A stretch of DNA of 64,000 nt from Candidatus Sumerlaeota bacterium. Lineage in GTDB: Bacteria > Sumerlaeota > Sumerlaeia > JAFGJS01. This document shows positions 53,701-62,208 of the stretch, in pieces. Below the pieces are notes generated by a model. It was given only the letters and a program-made list of their open reading frames with translations. It was not told where the DNA came from and searched no databases. Where the stretch lies: positions 1 to 64,000 of the forward strand of contig JAFGJS010000070.1 in NCBI GenBank assembly GCA_016928995.1. The letters run 5' to 3'. Each line of letters starts with the position of its first letter. Position 1 is the first letter of the stretch. The position numbers and the translations under genes were made by a program.

Positions 53701-54383
53701 ACCCACATCGTATCGGAATTGCCGTCAAGAATCATATCAGGCGGATAGGACGGTTGAGCTGAGGATGATCGAATTTCGGGCCGGTGGACGGCCGCGTTGC
53801 CGGAATCGGCATTCAGGGGAAAGGCGACAACCGCGAAATCCCGGTAAAAATTGTCGCGGTTCGGAGGCTGTGGCAAAGTCATGTCGATATTGCCCAGGCT
53901 CTGGACTTGCGACTCACTCCAAGTTATTTTTTTAGCAGCTTCCTCGGGCGTGACCATCGGGCCGCCCAAGTTCCAGCCGCTTTGGATCATGAGGCCGCAT
54001 TCAAGGCCCAGGCGCTCCGATTCATCCAGCGTATAGCGGAATAAATCGATCCACTCTGGCGATCCGAAACGCGGTCCTGCGGGAACGCGCCGGTTGCCGC
54101 GCTGATCCGCGCCGCCGGCGTCGATCAGGTTGTAGCCGCCGATGCCTTTGTCTTTCATTTCACGCAAGTCGCGGGCGATCGATTCCCGGTCGACGTTGCC
54201 GTTCAGCCACCACCACCAAACGCGAGTATGCGACTCATTGGGCTGTTGTTGAAAGCCTTCTTCCAGCGGAACGACAGGCGCGAGCGATGTTCGCCATTCC
54301 GGCATGGGTTCGGGTGGAGTTTCCGCTCTCAGCACAAACAAGGAGCACAGTCCCATCAGACCGGCCGCAATCATTCTACGCAT
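50778..54383 (-). CDS. GH106-like alpha-L-rhamnosidase, secreted
   Basis: About 1,201 residues from ATG 54383 (AAAGGA upstream), with a signal peptide ending LRAETPP. The N-terminus has VWWWWLNGNVDRESIARDLR and EMKDKGIGGYNLIDAG, the catalytic-barrel opening of GH106. GLECGLMIQSGWNLGGPMVT and a long barrel with an inserted carbohydrate-binding-like domain (~230-350, ITGRPGYSPKRIEVQTEQ) follow. C-terminal beta-sandwich domains include LDLGDVREIADVEINGTAIG. Such enzymes remove terminal rhamnose from plant or algal polysaccharides. No polysaccharide locus surrounds it. Confidence 0.85.
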   Translation of the reverse strand: MRRMIAAGLMGLCSLFVLRAETPPEPMPEWRTSLAPVVPLEEGFQQQPNESHTRVWWWWLNGNVDRESIARDLREMKDKGIGGYNLIDAGGADQRGNRRVPAGPRFGSPEWIDLFRYTLDESERLGLECGLMIQSGWNLGGPMVTPEEAAKKITWSESQVQSLGNIDMTLPQPPNRDNFYRDFAVVAFPLNADSGNAAVHRPEIRSSSAQPSYPPDMILDGNSDTMWVSGSEEPGQGPSAGHPEWIELVFPTMQAMDAVSITGRPGYSPKRIEVQTEQNGVYQTAAHADIPDGQTQRVSFPNTSSQKLRILITDAYDQRFPDQPRNAQVTELDILSGGQSLLGYSAPGQAKQKINNFEKKAYYEYPGGFTAIDASFLQNYESDDMNGTPCNSDDIVDLTGAFNVDSGRLTCELPAGSWLILRFGYTITGSRVSTSSDSWQGLSIDYLDRSALESYWYKVMQPILDAAGDHKGHTWKYCHTDSWELGPVNWTPAFPSEFNARRGYDMMKYMPALAGYVIDSRDVTNRFLNDFRRTIADCIADNHYLVFAQLANEYGMGIHPESGGPHCAPLDALKNLGRSAVPMGEFWARNNEHRVADDSRLFIKQSASAAHIYGLRINQAEAFTTIGPHWERSPRDLKNVLDRVYCEGLNRVVLHTFTCSPASMGLPGQEYFAGTHFNPNVTWWDLSGWFIGYMNRCQYILQQGLPVSDVLYFYGDNVPSFVRLKRDDPAGALPGFDYDVCNEEVLLTRTRVENGRIALPDGASYLMLALPKYGTLSLTALKHVAQLIDNGALVLGAKPRRSDLCGGPQADEEFRQLADRIWGEQPAAEGRYNIGKGYIAWGTSANQLLNAAGVAPDFTYTYTQPNTLLDFIHRRTDEAEIYFVINRWAYKNIQDDTYRPRITPPDRYDDVVAKFRINGKVPELWDPKTGKISSVGIWWEEGGQTNIPMHLGPEESVFVVFRNPASGAAAHGYALSLNGQQVIPAQDQSTIAGGWEEAQVLQENGQLKLAALSPGKWELSVNGKQLTATVDQVSEPMQINGPWTVTFPEKWGWPNPQTYTELMSWSLSEIEEIRYYSGIAIYETNFTVDGGFLENRRIVLDLGDVREIADVEINGTAIGGAWHEPFRLEVTGALQTGENTIRIRVANLWVNRLLGDLKLPPIERFTKTNITKFENGHHSLQVSGLLGPVMLKPYSLAAFSE

Positions 54384-54484
54384 GATACAAACATCCTTTC
54401 TTCTCTTTTGCTCTATAAATTCTATCTTCCCTTCAATTTCCACCGCACACAGCGCTGTATATTTTTCGAGCGCTCCGAAAATTT

Positions 54485-55399
54485 TCAGATCGTTTGTTCT
54501 GCCTGCCAGCGATCAACGGCTTTACGGAAGGCATGAATATATTCCGGGGTTGTGCCGCAGCAACCGCCGACAATGCGCGCCCCCATGTGGATTAAAAATG
54601 AGATTCCATCAGCCATGTCGCGCGGACTAAGCGGATAGTTTAATTTCCCCCCCCTGCCGACTTTGGGCTGACCGGCGTTGGGACGAGCCATCAGCGGCTT
54701 TTTGCAGGACGCGGCAAATTGCTCAATGATGGCCTGAGCCTGCTCGATATCGATATTCCGTCCGCAGTTCATGCCGATGATATCCACTTTGCGTTCAACC
54801 ATGAATTGAGCGGCGTCGTCCGGCGTGGCGCCATCGGCCGTTCGAACGGCGCCATCGGTGAATTCGAATGCGATTGAGCCGATGATGCATGGAGCTCCGG
54901 CTTGCCGGGCGGCTTCAACGCCGATCTCGAGCTCGTCGAGCGTCACTTGCGTTTCAAGGATGATCGCGTCCACGCTGGAGGCTGTGAGAATCTCGGCTTG
55001 TTCACGCAAAGCGGAAGCCGCATCGGCTTTTTTAGCGGAGCCGCGCGGCTCAATTCCTTCCGGAAGAGGGCCGATGCTGCCCAGAACGAATCCTTCTTTT
55101 TTTTCGGATTCGAAAGCCTCGCGCGCGATCTGGACGGCGGCTTGGTTCAGTTCCATTGTTTTATCCTCAAGGCCATGGCGAGCCAGCGCAAGCCGGCATC
55201 CGCCGAAGGTGTTGGTCGTGAGGCAATCGGCGCCCGCTTGAACATATTGGCGTTGAACATTGAGAACGCTTTCGCGGCGCTCAAGATTCCAACTCTCACC
55301 GCATTCATCTTTTTTAAGGCCTGCCAGCAGTAACTGTGTGCCAAGGGCGCCATCACTGAGCAAAGGCCGTCGTTTCAAGGCGTATAGAAGACTGCTCAT
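54485..55399 (-). CDS. Homocysteine/betaine S-methyltransferase family protein
   Basis: 304 residues from ATG 55399 (GGAAAGGAT upstream). LLSDGALGTQLLLAGLKKDE, DCLTTNTFGGCRLALARHG and GSIGPLPEG are the methyltransferase barrel motifs. Zinc ligands are Cys in IIGMNCGRN and the pair in VGGCCGTTPEY. It transfers a methyl group to homocysteine (or selenohomocysteine) to make methionine. It lacks the cobalamin domains of MetH. No SAM or cobalamin riboswitch was seen upstream. Confidence 0.9.
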   Translation of the reverse strand: MSSLLYALKRRPLLSDGALGTQLLLAGLKKDECGESWNLERRESVLNVQRQYVQAGADCLTTNTFGGCRLALARHGLEDKTMELNQAAVQIAREAFESEKKEGFVLGSIGPLPEGIEPRGSAKKADAASALREQAEILTASSVDAIILETQVTLDELEIGVEAARQAGAPCIIGSIAFEFTDGAVRTADGATPDDAAQFMVERKVDIIGMNCGRNIDIEQAQAIIEQFAASCKKPLMARPNAGQPKVGRGGKLNYPLSPRDMADGISFLIHMGARIVGGCCGTTPEYIHAFRKAVDRWQAEQTI

Positions 55400-55721
55400 C
55401 CAATATATCCTTTCCGCCAGTACATCCTGCGCCCCCGATCCACCATGCGAACCAAATATCGAACAAAAACGCAGCATCTCAAATAAATCAAGGATATCTA
55501 TTCATAGATCAATGCCTTTTGCAAGGATTTCTCGAACCCTGCATTCGCTGGAGTTGAACTGATTTCATTCGTGTTTCTATTGATCGTTTTGACACTCCGA
55601 GGCAAACCGTTCGAGCCGGCCATCGCAGTTGAACCGGATGGTGTGATGCATGAAAAGTATTGCGGCGCGCAGAGTTGAGTTTTACGATATATAGACTAAG
55701 ACGCAATAAACGGGCGACTGG
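55400..55721. other. Divergent intergenic region, no gene seen
   Basis: This region separates the divergent homocysteine methyltransferase and MoxR genes and must hold both promoters. I found no riboswitch-like fold, tRNA or coding frame. Confidence 0.5.
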
Positions 55722-56672
55722 ATGCAAACACAAGCGGCGCGGAAAATCATCGACAACATGGAGCAATGCCTGATCGGCAAGCGGGAGGCTGTGACGCAGA
55801 TTGTGGCGGCTATGCTTTGCCGGGGGCATGCGCTGCTGGAAGACGTGCCGGGCGTGGGCAAGACTGTCCTGGCCCGGGCGCTGGCCAAGTCCATCGAGGC
55901 TAAATTCACCCGGCTGCAAATGACTCCGGATCTTCTTCCGTCGGACATCACCGGCGTTCCGGTGTTCGATCCGGCCAAACGTGAATTTGAATTCCGGCCA
56001 GGTCCGGTGTTTACGCAGATTCTACTGGCGGATGAACTGAATCGCGCCACTCCGCGTTCGCAATCGGCGCTGCTGGAGAGCATGGAAGAGGGGCAGGTGA
56101 CGATGGACGGCGAGACGCATCCGTTGCCGCGGCCGTTTTTCGTCATCGCCACGCAAAACCCCATCGAGCAACACGGCGTGTATCACTTGCCTGAGGCTCA
56201 GCTCGACCGGTTTCTCATTCAGATCTCACTTGGATATCCCTCGCTGCAGGAAGAGATGGACGTGCTCAGCCGTCAGAAAAAATCGCATCCGCTGGATGCG
56301 CTGGAGCCTGTGTGCCAGGCGGAGGAATTGCTCGAGGCGTCGGACGCTGTGCGCGAAATCTACGTCGAGGAGTCTGTGCAGGAGTACATCGTCCGGCTTT
56401 GCCGCGCCACGCGCGAGCACCCCGACCTGACTCTTGGCGGCAGTCCGCGCGCCTCGCTGGCTCTGCGGCGGATGTCCCAGGCCTGGACGCTGATCCACGA
56501 AGAAAGATTTGTCCTGCCGGACGTCGTGAAAAAACTCTTCTTGCCCGTTTTACGCCATCGCGTGCTGCTCACGCCGCAAGCCCGGCTCAGCGGCGTCAAG
56601 GCCGACGACGTGCTGATCAAGATTCTCAATTCCGTGCATGCGCCGGTGATGGATGAAATGGGAGCATCCTGA
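55722..56672 (+). CDS. MoxR-family AAA+ ATPase
   Basis: 316 residues. Walker A is EDVPGVGKTVLARAL, Walker B ILLADELNRATPRSQSALLE, followed by MEEGQVT, sensor VIATQNPIEQHGVYHLPEAQ and the C-terminal lid (LGGSPRASLALRRMSQAW). MoxR proteins are chaperones for maturing complexes, normally beside DUF58 and von Willebrand A proteins. Neither is seen downstream in this window, which is unusual. The ATG at 55722 follows a weak ribosome site. Confidence 0.92.
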   Translation: MQTQAARKIIDNMEQCLIGKREAVTQIVAAMLCRGHALLEDVPGVGKTVLARALAKSIEAKFTRLQMTPDLLPSDITGVPVFDPAKREFEFRPGPVFTQILLADELNRATPRSQSALLESMEEGQVTMDGETHPLPRPFFVIATQNPIEQHGVYHLPEAQLDRFLIQISLGYPSLQEEMDVLSRQKKSHPLDALEPVCQAEELLEASDAVREIYVEESVQEYIVRLCRATREHPDLTLGGSPRASLALRRMSQAWTLIHEERFVLPDVVKKLFLPVLRHRVLLTPQARLSGVKADDVLIKILNSVHAPVMDEMGAS

Positions 56673-56782
56673 TCATCCCTGTTCCGCAATTTCATATGGA
56701 AAATCATTCTTGATTCCGAGTGTTTTTTTGACGAAAAAAGAGTGGATGCTGGATTATTTTTTTATTGTTCGGGGATGTATCG

Positions 56783-58438
56783 ATGCGCGCTTCCATCATT
56801 CAGTTTTTGGCTTTCATGATGCTGGCGCTGTGCTGGAGCGCCTGCCATCGCGCGACGCAGCCAACGTCTCTCGAAGCGAAGGCCGCTCGAGAATTCGAGC
56901 GTATCCGCAACCAGCCGAAGTGGGATAATTATCGCCAACGAAAATGGCTGATGTATGAGGCATTCATCAGGGAATATCCGGAAACTCCCAGCGCCTTCGA
57001 GGCGCGCATGGTCAACGCCGAGCTCTATTTCGACTGGATGCCCCCGCAGAGTTATCTGGACACTTTCGCCTTCGGCGATTTCTTCCCAGTCCCACAGGAT
57101 GCCGCTTTACGCGAGGCATATTATCAGCGGGTGCATCCCTTGCTTTATAAAAAATTGGTTCAAGCCGGATCGATCGAGCGCTTCATCCAGTTTATTCAGA
57201 AATATCCGCAAAGCCCGCAATATAAGCAGTGCGTGTCGGATTTGGAGCGGCTGCTTTTAGCGCCTCCGTTGTCCTATCGTTCCTTGGATCGCATTGAATG
57301 GGCTTGCAAGGAATGCCCTGTGCTGGATGCGGAACGGCTTCGTTCCCCGGTCCATGACACATTATACGCGGGATTGAATTCGCTCTCGGATCATGAGGTG
57401 TTCCTTTCCTATTTTCCGGAAACGCCGCATCGTGCGGAAATCGAAAGCAAAATCGACGATCTCAGCTATGAATTGGCTTGCGACGGCATTGAACAAACCG
57501 AACATGGCGAATATGGCATCCTTGAACGGTTTGAAATCTATCTGGAAAAATTCCCCGAAGGACGCCATGCGCAGGAGGCGCGGCAAAAACTTGAGGCATA
57601 TCGCGCGATCCAACCGGTCATCGAAGGAGAACGCGCCAAGGAAGAGCGCCATGCGAACCTGCTCAAACGCTGGCAGGAATTGCTTAACCGGCTGACCACC
57701 GCCGATACTGACGCCGGAGAGGATCAAGCCACTCACGAGAAGGCTTATGACGCCTTGCGTGACTGTTCGATTTTGATCTACATGGGAAATTTCGCCGGTT
57801 CAGGATTCATTCTCAAAAAGAACAAGGCGCTGGTCACGAATACGCACGTGGCGAATCAAATTTATCCCCGCAACCGGAAGCAGATGCGGCCTGACATTCG
57901 CTTTATCGCTAAATTCGGATACATTGGAGTGAAAGATCCGATCACGAATTTTCGCTCATGGAACGCAGACTTGGCTGTTTTTGAAACGAAGACGCGTTTC
58001 CTGAATGATCCTGAAGAGCCGATACCAAGCGATTTCGGCATTGATGCATTTGTGAATTTCGATGCGCTTTCTGTTGGCGAGGAGCTATACACACTGGGAA
58101 ACCGGCTCGGGATGGGGTGGAATTTCTCATCGGGCCGTGTTGTCTCATTGCTGGATAAAAACACGCATGATGGCTTTCAGACGATATATGGAATCTGTAA
58201 AGCGCTGGGCAAGTTCGATGAAACCAGCAAGGGAGTTCTGATGTATGATCGTTTGATTCTCGCCGAAGGCTCCATCGCATACTTTGGCAATAGCGGCGGA
58301 CCCGTAGTGGATCGTCATGGACGCCTGGCTGGAGTCTGCGTCGCGATTGCGCAGGGCTTCGCCGTCATCATCCCCATGGAGGAAATCTTCTCGGTCATCA
58401 ATCAATCAGTTCCCGCGACAACCCGTGTGGCGGAATGA
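56783..58438 (+). CDS. Lipoprotein with TPR-like helices and trypsin-like protease domain
   Basis: 551 residues from ATG 56783 (MRASIIQFLAFMMLALCWSA followed by Cys, a lipobox). Residues ~25-300 are helical with repeated short motifs (FIREYPETPSAFEARMV; IQKYPQSPQYKQCV; LEKFPEGRHAQEARQ) like TPR/tol-pal-type repeats. Residues ~335-545 are a chymotrypsin-fold protease: GSGFILKKNKALVTNTHVAN (His), WNADLAVFETK (Asp), FGNSGGPVVDRHGRLAGV (Ser). DegP-type PDZ domains are absent. Probably an envelope protease; the substrate is unknown. It follows the MoxR gene by ~110 bases. Confidence 0.85.
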   Translation: MRASIIQFLAFMMLALCWSACHRATQPTSLEAKAAREFERIRNQPKWDNYRQRKWLMYEAFIREYPETPSAFEARMVNAELYFDWMPPQSYLDTFAFGDFFPVPQDAALREAYYQRVHPLLYKKLVQAGSIERFIQFIQKYPQSPQYKQCVSDLERLLLAPPLSYRSLDRIEWACKECPVLDAERLRSPVHDTLYAGLNSLSDHEVFLSYFPETPHRAEIESKIDDLSYELACDGIEQTEHGEYGILERFEIYLEKFPEGRHAQEARQKLEAYRAIQPVIEGERAKEERHANLLKRWQELLNRLTTADTDAGEDQATHEKAYDALRDCSILIYMGNFAGSGFILKKNKALVTNTHVANQIYPRNRKQMRPDIRFIAKFGYIGVKDPITNFRSWNADLAVFETKTRFLNDPEEPIPSDFGIDAFVNFDALSVGEELYTLGNRLGMGWNFSSGRVVSLLDKNTHDGFQTIYGICKALGKFDETSKGVLMYDRLILAEGSIAYFGNSGGPVVDRHGRLAGVCVAIAQGFAVIIPMEEIFSVINQSVPATTRVAE

Positions 58439-58678
58439 TGAAATTTTATCTTAGCATCAAGTCCATATATTTCGTATCGAGTTTGTGAAAAAAAGATCGA
58501 AAAAAACCTGTTTTTGTAGGGTTTTATGCATTTTTCGTTTGACAAATCTCACTCAACCGCTGCATCTTAAGTTAATTATTAACAGACATCGTGCGCCAAA
58601 GGTCGTGCCTTTGGCATAGCGCTCAATGCTCGCGATCGTTGTTTTCAGCTGTTGATCCTGTTCCCGCGGAGCGCGATT
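58439..58678. promoter_or_regulatory. Probable promoter region of the ftsW-murC cluster
   Basis: The gap before ftsW contains TTGACA at 58539-58544, a perfect -35 hexamer, but the -10 region 17 bases later (GCATCT) is poor. No gene or strong terminator is seen. Confidence 0.35.
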
Positions 58679-59914
58679 ATGTTGGAATTGTGGCGAAATT
58701 GCCGCTATACTTCAGTCATCTTCTTCCTTGTCCTGCTGCTTGTCGGACTCGGTTTCACGATGGTCTATAGTTCCAGCGCGGTCTGGGACGCCACCCGTTC
58801 GAATCAACTCATCCAAAAGCAATATCAAGCCGAAGACGCAGTCTTTACGTCGTTTCACAGCAAATCCACTTCAATCAAGCAGCTCCTTTGGATTGCGCTG
58901 GGGGTGATGGTCTTGTGTCTGTTTTACTCGATCAATTACGAGTGGATCGCCAGTCATTATTGGCTGATTTACGGCCTGGCGATTGTTTTTTTGATTTTAG
59001 TGTTGATTCCAGGAATCGGCGTCAAAGTCTATGGCGCCCGGCGCTGGCTTGCGCTCGGACCGTTGAGCTTTCAGCCGTCCGAATTCGCCAAACTCGCGTT
59101 GATTATTTTTCTCAGTAAATACATTTTTGATCGCGCCAATCAGGTCAACGATCCATTCAAGGTGTTTTTGCCCTGTCTGTTTTTCTCCACGATCATTATG
59201 GCGCTGATCGTGGCGGAACGTGATTTTGGCGCGATGGCGGTTGTCTGCGCTTTGACCATGGCCATGCTCTTTTTCGGCGGCGTGCGCTTGCGATATCTTG
59301 CCGCTCCGCTGCCGTTTCTGCTGGTTGTGCTCGCGATCTTGATCATTCTTTGGCCTTATCGGGTCGAGCGCGTGTTCGCGGTGCTGGATCCTTTGTCGAA
59401 CTGGCACTTGAAACAGTCGTTGATTTCCGTCGGTTCTGGCGGAATCGAAGGCAAAGGACTCGGCATGGGCTTGCAGAAATATCGCTTTCTGGCCGAGGCG
59501 CATACGGATTTTATTTTCGCGATGATCGGCGAGGAACTCGGGCTTTGGGGCACAATCTTGACCTTGTTGATTGTATGCGCTCTTGTGACTTGGTGCTTAT
59601 GGGTGGCTTACCGCACGACGGATTTTCAAGGCGCGCTTTTGGCGAGCGGCATTTCCTGCATGTTGGGCATCCCGGCGTTGCTGCACATCGCGGTGACTAT
59701 CGGCCTGGTTCCGCCCAAAGGGCTGGCGTTGCCGTTTGTGAGCTATGGCGGCACGTCCATGCTGATCAATATGGCCGCGATCGGGATTTTGATGAATGTG
59801 GCGCGCAACGTCGATGAAACCACCAGCAAAAGAGCCGTCGTGGCGCGACGGCGCAAGTTATTGCGGCGGGAATCAGGACGGCGTGACCGTGAAAAAAGAG
59901 CGGCTTGGGCCTGA
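58679..59914 (+). CDS. ftsW: FtsW/RodA-family peptidoglycan glycosyltransferase
   Basis: 411 residues from ATG 58679 (GGAG 8 bases before). About ten membrane segments. Motifs are VYGARRWLALGPLSFQPSEF, LIVAERDFGAMAVVCALTMA, the polymerase loop GLGMGLQKYRFLAEAHTDFI and the terminal LPFVSYGGTSMLINMAAIG. The extended loop after TM1 (NQLIQKQYQAEDAVFTSFHS) is longer than in E. coli. Linkage to murG and murC indicates septal FtsW rather than RodA. Its TGA overlaps the next ATG. Confidence 0.92.
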   Translation: MLELWRNCRYTSVIFFLVLLLVGLGFTMVYSSSAVWDATRSNQLIQKQYQAEDAVFTSFHSKSTSIKQLLWIALGVMVLCLFYSINYEWIASHYWLIYGLAIVFLILVLIPGIGVKVYGARRWLALGPLSFQPSEFAKLALIIFLSKYIFDRANQVNDPFKVFLPCLFFSTIIMALIVAERDFGAMAVVCALTMAMLFFGGVRLRYLAAPLPFLLVVLAILIILWPYRVERVFAVLDPLSNWHLKQSLISVGSGGIEGKGLGMGLQKYRFLAEAHTDFIFAMIGEELGLWGTILTLLIVCALVTWCLWVAYRTTDFQGALLASGISCMLGIPALLHIAVTIGLVPPKGLALPFVSYGGTSMLINMAAIGILMNVARNVDETTSKRAVVARRRKLLRRESGRRDREKRAAWA

Positions 59915-60816
59915 TGATGCAACAGACTTCAAATAACAATGAAGGCATGCCAAATTTTCTTGGGATCGGCGGGTGGGGATGCGGAACGACCTGGCTGTTC
60001 ATTAACTTTCGGCGACATCCCGAAATTTGGATGCCGCCGAGGAAGGAACTGCATTATTTTGACCGTTCGCCCGTTTATCCCTCGCCCAGCCTCCTGGCTG
60101 AAGATAAACTGATTCGGCGCTTATTCGGCCGAGAGAAGCATCATCGGCAATTTCGAGCCGACTTGACGCATGCGATGGGTAAAAGTCTTGTGTATTGCAG
60201 GCCGAACTGGTTTCTCTGGAACATGAGATACTTCTTTGGGCGATGCAGCGACGAGTGGTACCGTTCGTTGTTCGCTCAGGGAAAAGGCAAAGTCACCGGA
60301 GAAATCACTCCGCAGTATTCCATCCTGGATGAGAGCATTGTTGCGCAGATCCACTCGATCATGCCTCAAACGAAGATCATATTGTTGCTGCGGAATCCGA
60401 TTCAGCGAACATGGTCCTTGCTGCGGAAAAAAGGATGCGCCCAATTGCCTCCAGACAGGATTATGCGAATATTTTACTCCGGCAAGGATACGCGCGACGA
60501 CTTCCTCAGCACGCTGGCACATTGGCGCGCTTATTTTTCCGAGGAACAAATCTTCATCGGTTTTTTTGATGAAATCTCGGAAAATCCTGAAGGACTGTTA
60601 AAACGGATCTATCAATTTCTGGGCGTGCCGGAAGACGATGAACAGGGGTTGTCCTACGCGCGTGAAAAAGTCAATGTGGCGCCCGCTCATGAAATGCCGC
60701 GTGAACTCGAAACGTTGTTGGCGAAAGACTACCTTGATAGCCTGAAACAACTCAGCGAGATGCTCGGTGGTTATGCCACGAAATGGCTGACGGAGGCGGA
60801 GGCTGTGTTGCGTTAA
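59914..60816 (+). CDS. Sulfotransferase-family protein
   Basis: 300 residues from ATG 59914, which overlaps the ftsW stop (TGATG). The 5'-phosphosulfate loop is FLGIGGWGCGTTWLFINF, and the 3'-phosphate motif is LLLRNPIQRTWSLLR. FYQFLG-type ending (IYQFLGVPEDDE) is typical of PAPS-dependent sulfotransferases. It would transfer sulfate from PAPS to a sugar or lipid. It lies inside the division/cell-wall cluster between ftsW and murG, which is not a standard position. Confidence 0.88.
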   Translation: MMQQTSNNNEGMPNFLGIGGWGCGTTWLFINFRRHPEIWMPPRKELHYFDRSPVYPSPSLLAEDKLIRRLFGREKHHRQFRADLTHAMGKSLVYCRPNWFLWNMRYFFGRCSDEWYRSLFAQGKGKVTGEITPQYSILDESIVAQIHSIMPQTKIILLLRNPIQRTWSLLRKKGCAQLPPDRIMRIFYSGKDTRDDFLSTLAHWRAYFSEEQIFIGFFDEISENPEGLLKRIYQFLGVPEDDEQGLSYAREKVNVAPAHEMPRELETLLAKDYLDSLKQLSEMLGGYATKWLTEAEAVLR

Positions 60817-60895
60817 GTTTTTTTTCGGGTATTTGTTTTAAGCCATTCGGCGATAAGTGATAGCCTGCTGAAATGATGAGCGCTAAGGATGAATC

Positions 60896-62041
60896 ATGAA
60901 GCCGCGACAGCCTATCTTGGCTTTCGCCGCCGGCGGAACAGGCGGACATATCGCTCCGGCCATCGCCACGGCTCAGGCTGTGCGCCGCTTGCGGCCGGAT
61001 GTCGAGACGCGTTTCTTCAGCGGCTGCCGCGAGAACGAACTCGCCTTCTATCACAGTCAGCAGATTGAGCCGCTCGTTCTGCCGGTCGGCCGGTTCGGCT
61101 ACGGGATTCGCGGCAAGTTGCGGCTGGCGCGGGAACTCTGGCAGGCGCGAGCAATCGCCTTGCGCGCGATGAAGCCGGAGCCGCCGGATTGCCTGCTCAG
61201 CATGGGGGGGTATGTCTCCTTCGCCACGGTGCTGGCGGCGAGAAAACTGAGCGTTCCCATCGTGCTGCATGAGCAGAACGCCCTGCTGGGTCAGGCGCAC
61301 CGCATGTCGCGGCGCTGGGCCGATTTATTGGCGTGCTCGTATCTTGAAACCATGGATCAGGGCCGCGGCATCCCAACGGAGCGCACGGGAAATCCCGTGC
61401 GTGAGGGGATTGCCGCTGGATCGCGCGACGAGGCTATTCGGGAGTTCGATTTAGCGCAATCCGGCGCAATAAGCGGATGCTCGCGATGTGTTCTAATTTG
61501 TGGAGGCAGTCAGGGCGCGCGCGGAGTGAATCGCCTGATCTTAAAGGCCTTTAAGTCTTTGGACCGCAATGCCGAAAAGAGTGATCTGCGCCTGACGATT
61601 CTTTGGCAATGCGGCTCCGGAGCGGAGGACGATTTGCGCGAGGCGCTTCGCGAACTATCGCTCAGCCGCATCGACGTGCGCCTGTTGCCGTTCATTCAGC
61701 GGATGGAACTGGCTTACGCCGCGGCGGATTTGATTCTTGCGCGCGCAGGCGCCAGCAGCCTCGCCGAAATCACAGTGTGCGGCAAACCGGCGATTTTCTT
61801 TCCGCTGCCCACGGCGAAAGAGGATCACCAGACTTTAAACGCCAAGGCTGCCGTGGACGCCGGCGCCGCGCTGCTGATACGTGAGGAGAGCGCGAGTCCA
61901 GAAGAACTGGCCGGCACGATCGGCGCGATTTTGAGCGACGACGAACGGCTTGCCGCGATGGCGACCGCCAGCCGCAACATCGGCCGCCCGGACGCCGCCG
62001 AAACGCTGGCAAAAATTTTATTACGATATGTAAGAGAATAA
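60896..62041 (+). CDS. murG: MurG, lipid II-forming GlcNAc transferase
   Basis: 381 residues. AAGGATG lies near the ATG. The N-domain has FAAGGTGGHIAPAIATAQAV; the C-domain has LICGGSQGARGVN, YAAADLILARAGASSLAEIT and FFPLPTAKEDHQTLNAKAAV. It adds GlcNAc from UDP-GlcNAc to lipid I at the inner membrane. The sulfotransferase gene precedes it by 80 bases, and murC follows after a 167-base repeat spacer. Confidence 0.95.
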   Translation: MKPRQPILAFAAGGTGGHIAPAIATAQAVRRLRPDVETRFFSGCRENELAFYHSQQIEPLVLPVGRFGYGIRGKLRLARELWQARAIALRAMKPEPPDCLLSMGGYVSFATVLAARKLSVPIVLHEQNALLGQAHRMSRRWADLLACSYLETMDQGRGIPTERTGNPVREGIAAGSRDEAIREFDLAQSGAISGCSRCVLICGGSQGARGVNRLILKAFKSLDRNAEKSDLRLTILWQCGSGAEDDLREALRELSLSRIDVRLLPFIQRMELAYAAADLILARAGASSLAEITVCGKPAIFFPLPTAKEDHQTLNAKAAVDAGAALLIREESASPEELAGTIGAILSDDERLAAMATASRNIGRPDAAETLAKILLRYVRE

Positions 62042-62042
62042 A

Positions 62043-62190
62043 AATCACGAAGGCGTAGAAGAGATATTTTAGATTTTTGATTTTAGAATTTTGATTGATT
62101 CGGATCGCAACGCATACGGAAAGAATTCAACAGTCCAGTCAAAAATCTAAAATCTAAATTAACTTTGTGCCTTCGTGCCTATGTGGTAAA
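62043..62190. repeat. Inverted-repeat element between murG and murC
   Basis: ATTTTAGATTTTTGA (62066-62080) has a perfect 15-base inverse at 62139-62153. The outer arms ATCACGAAGGCG (62044-62055) and GTGCCTTCGTG (near 62166-62176) belong to the same dispersed family as 42062. As RNA it would form a large hairpin within the murG-murC transcript. Confidence 0.7.
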
Positions 62191-62208
62191 TTCGTATTGA
62201 GGTGAAAC

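Noticed and set aside
58539-58570. Strong sigma-70 promoter from the TTGACA hexamer
   Set aside because: The -10 position at normal spacing is a poor match, so it is kept only as a low-confidence region.
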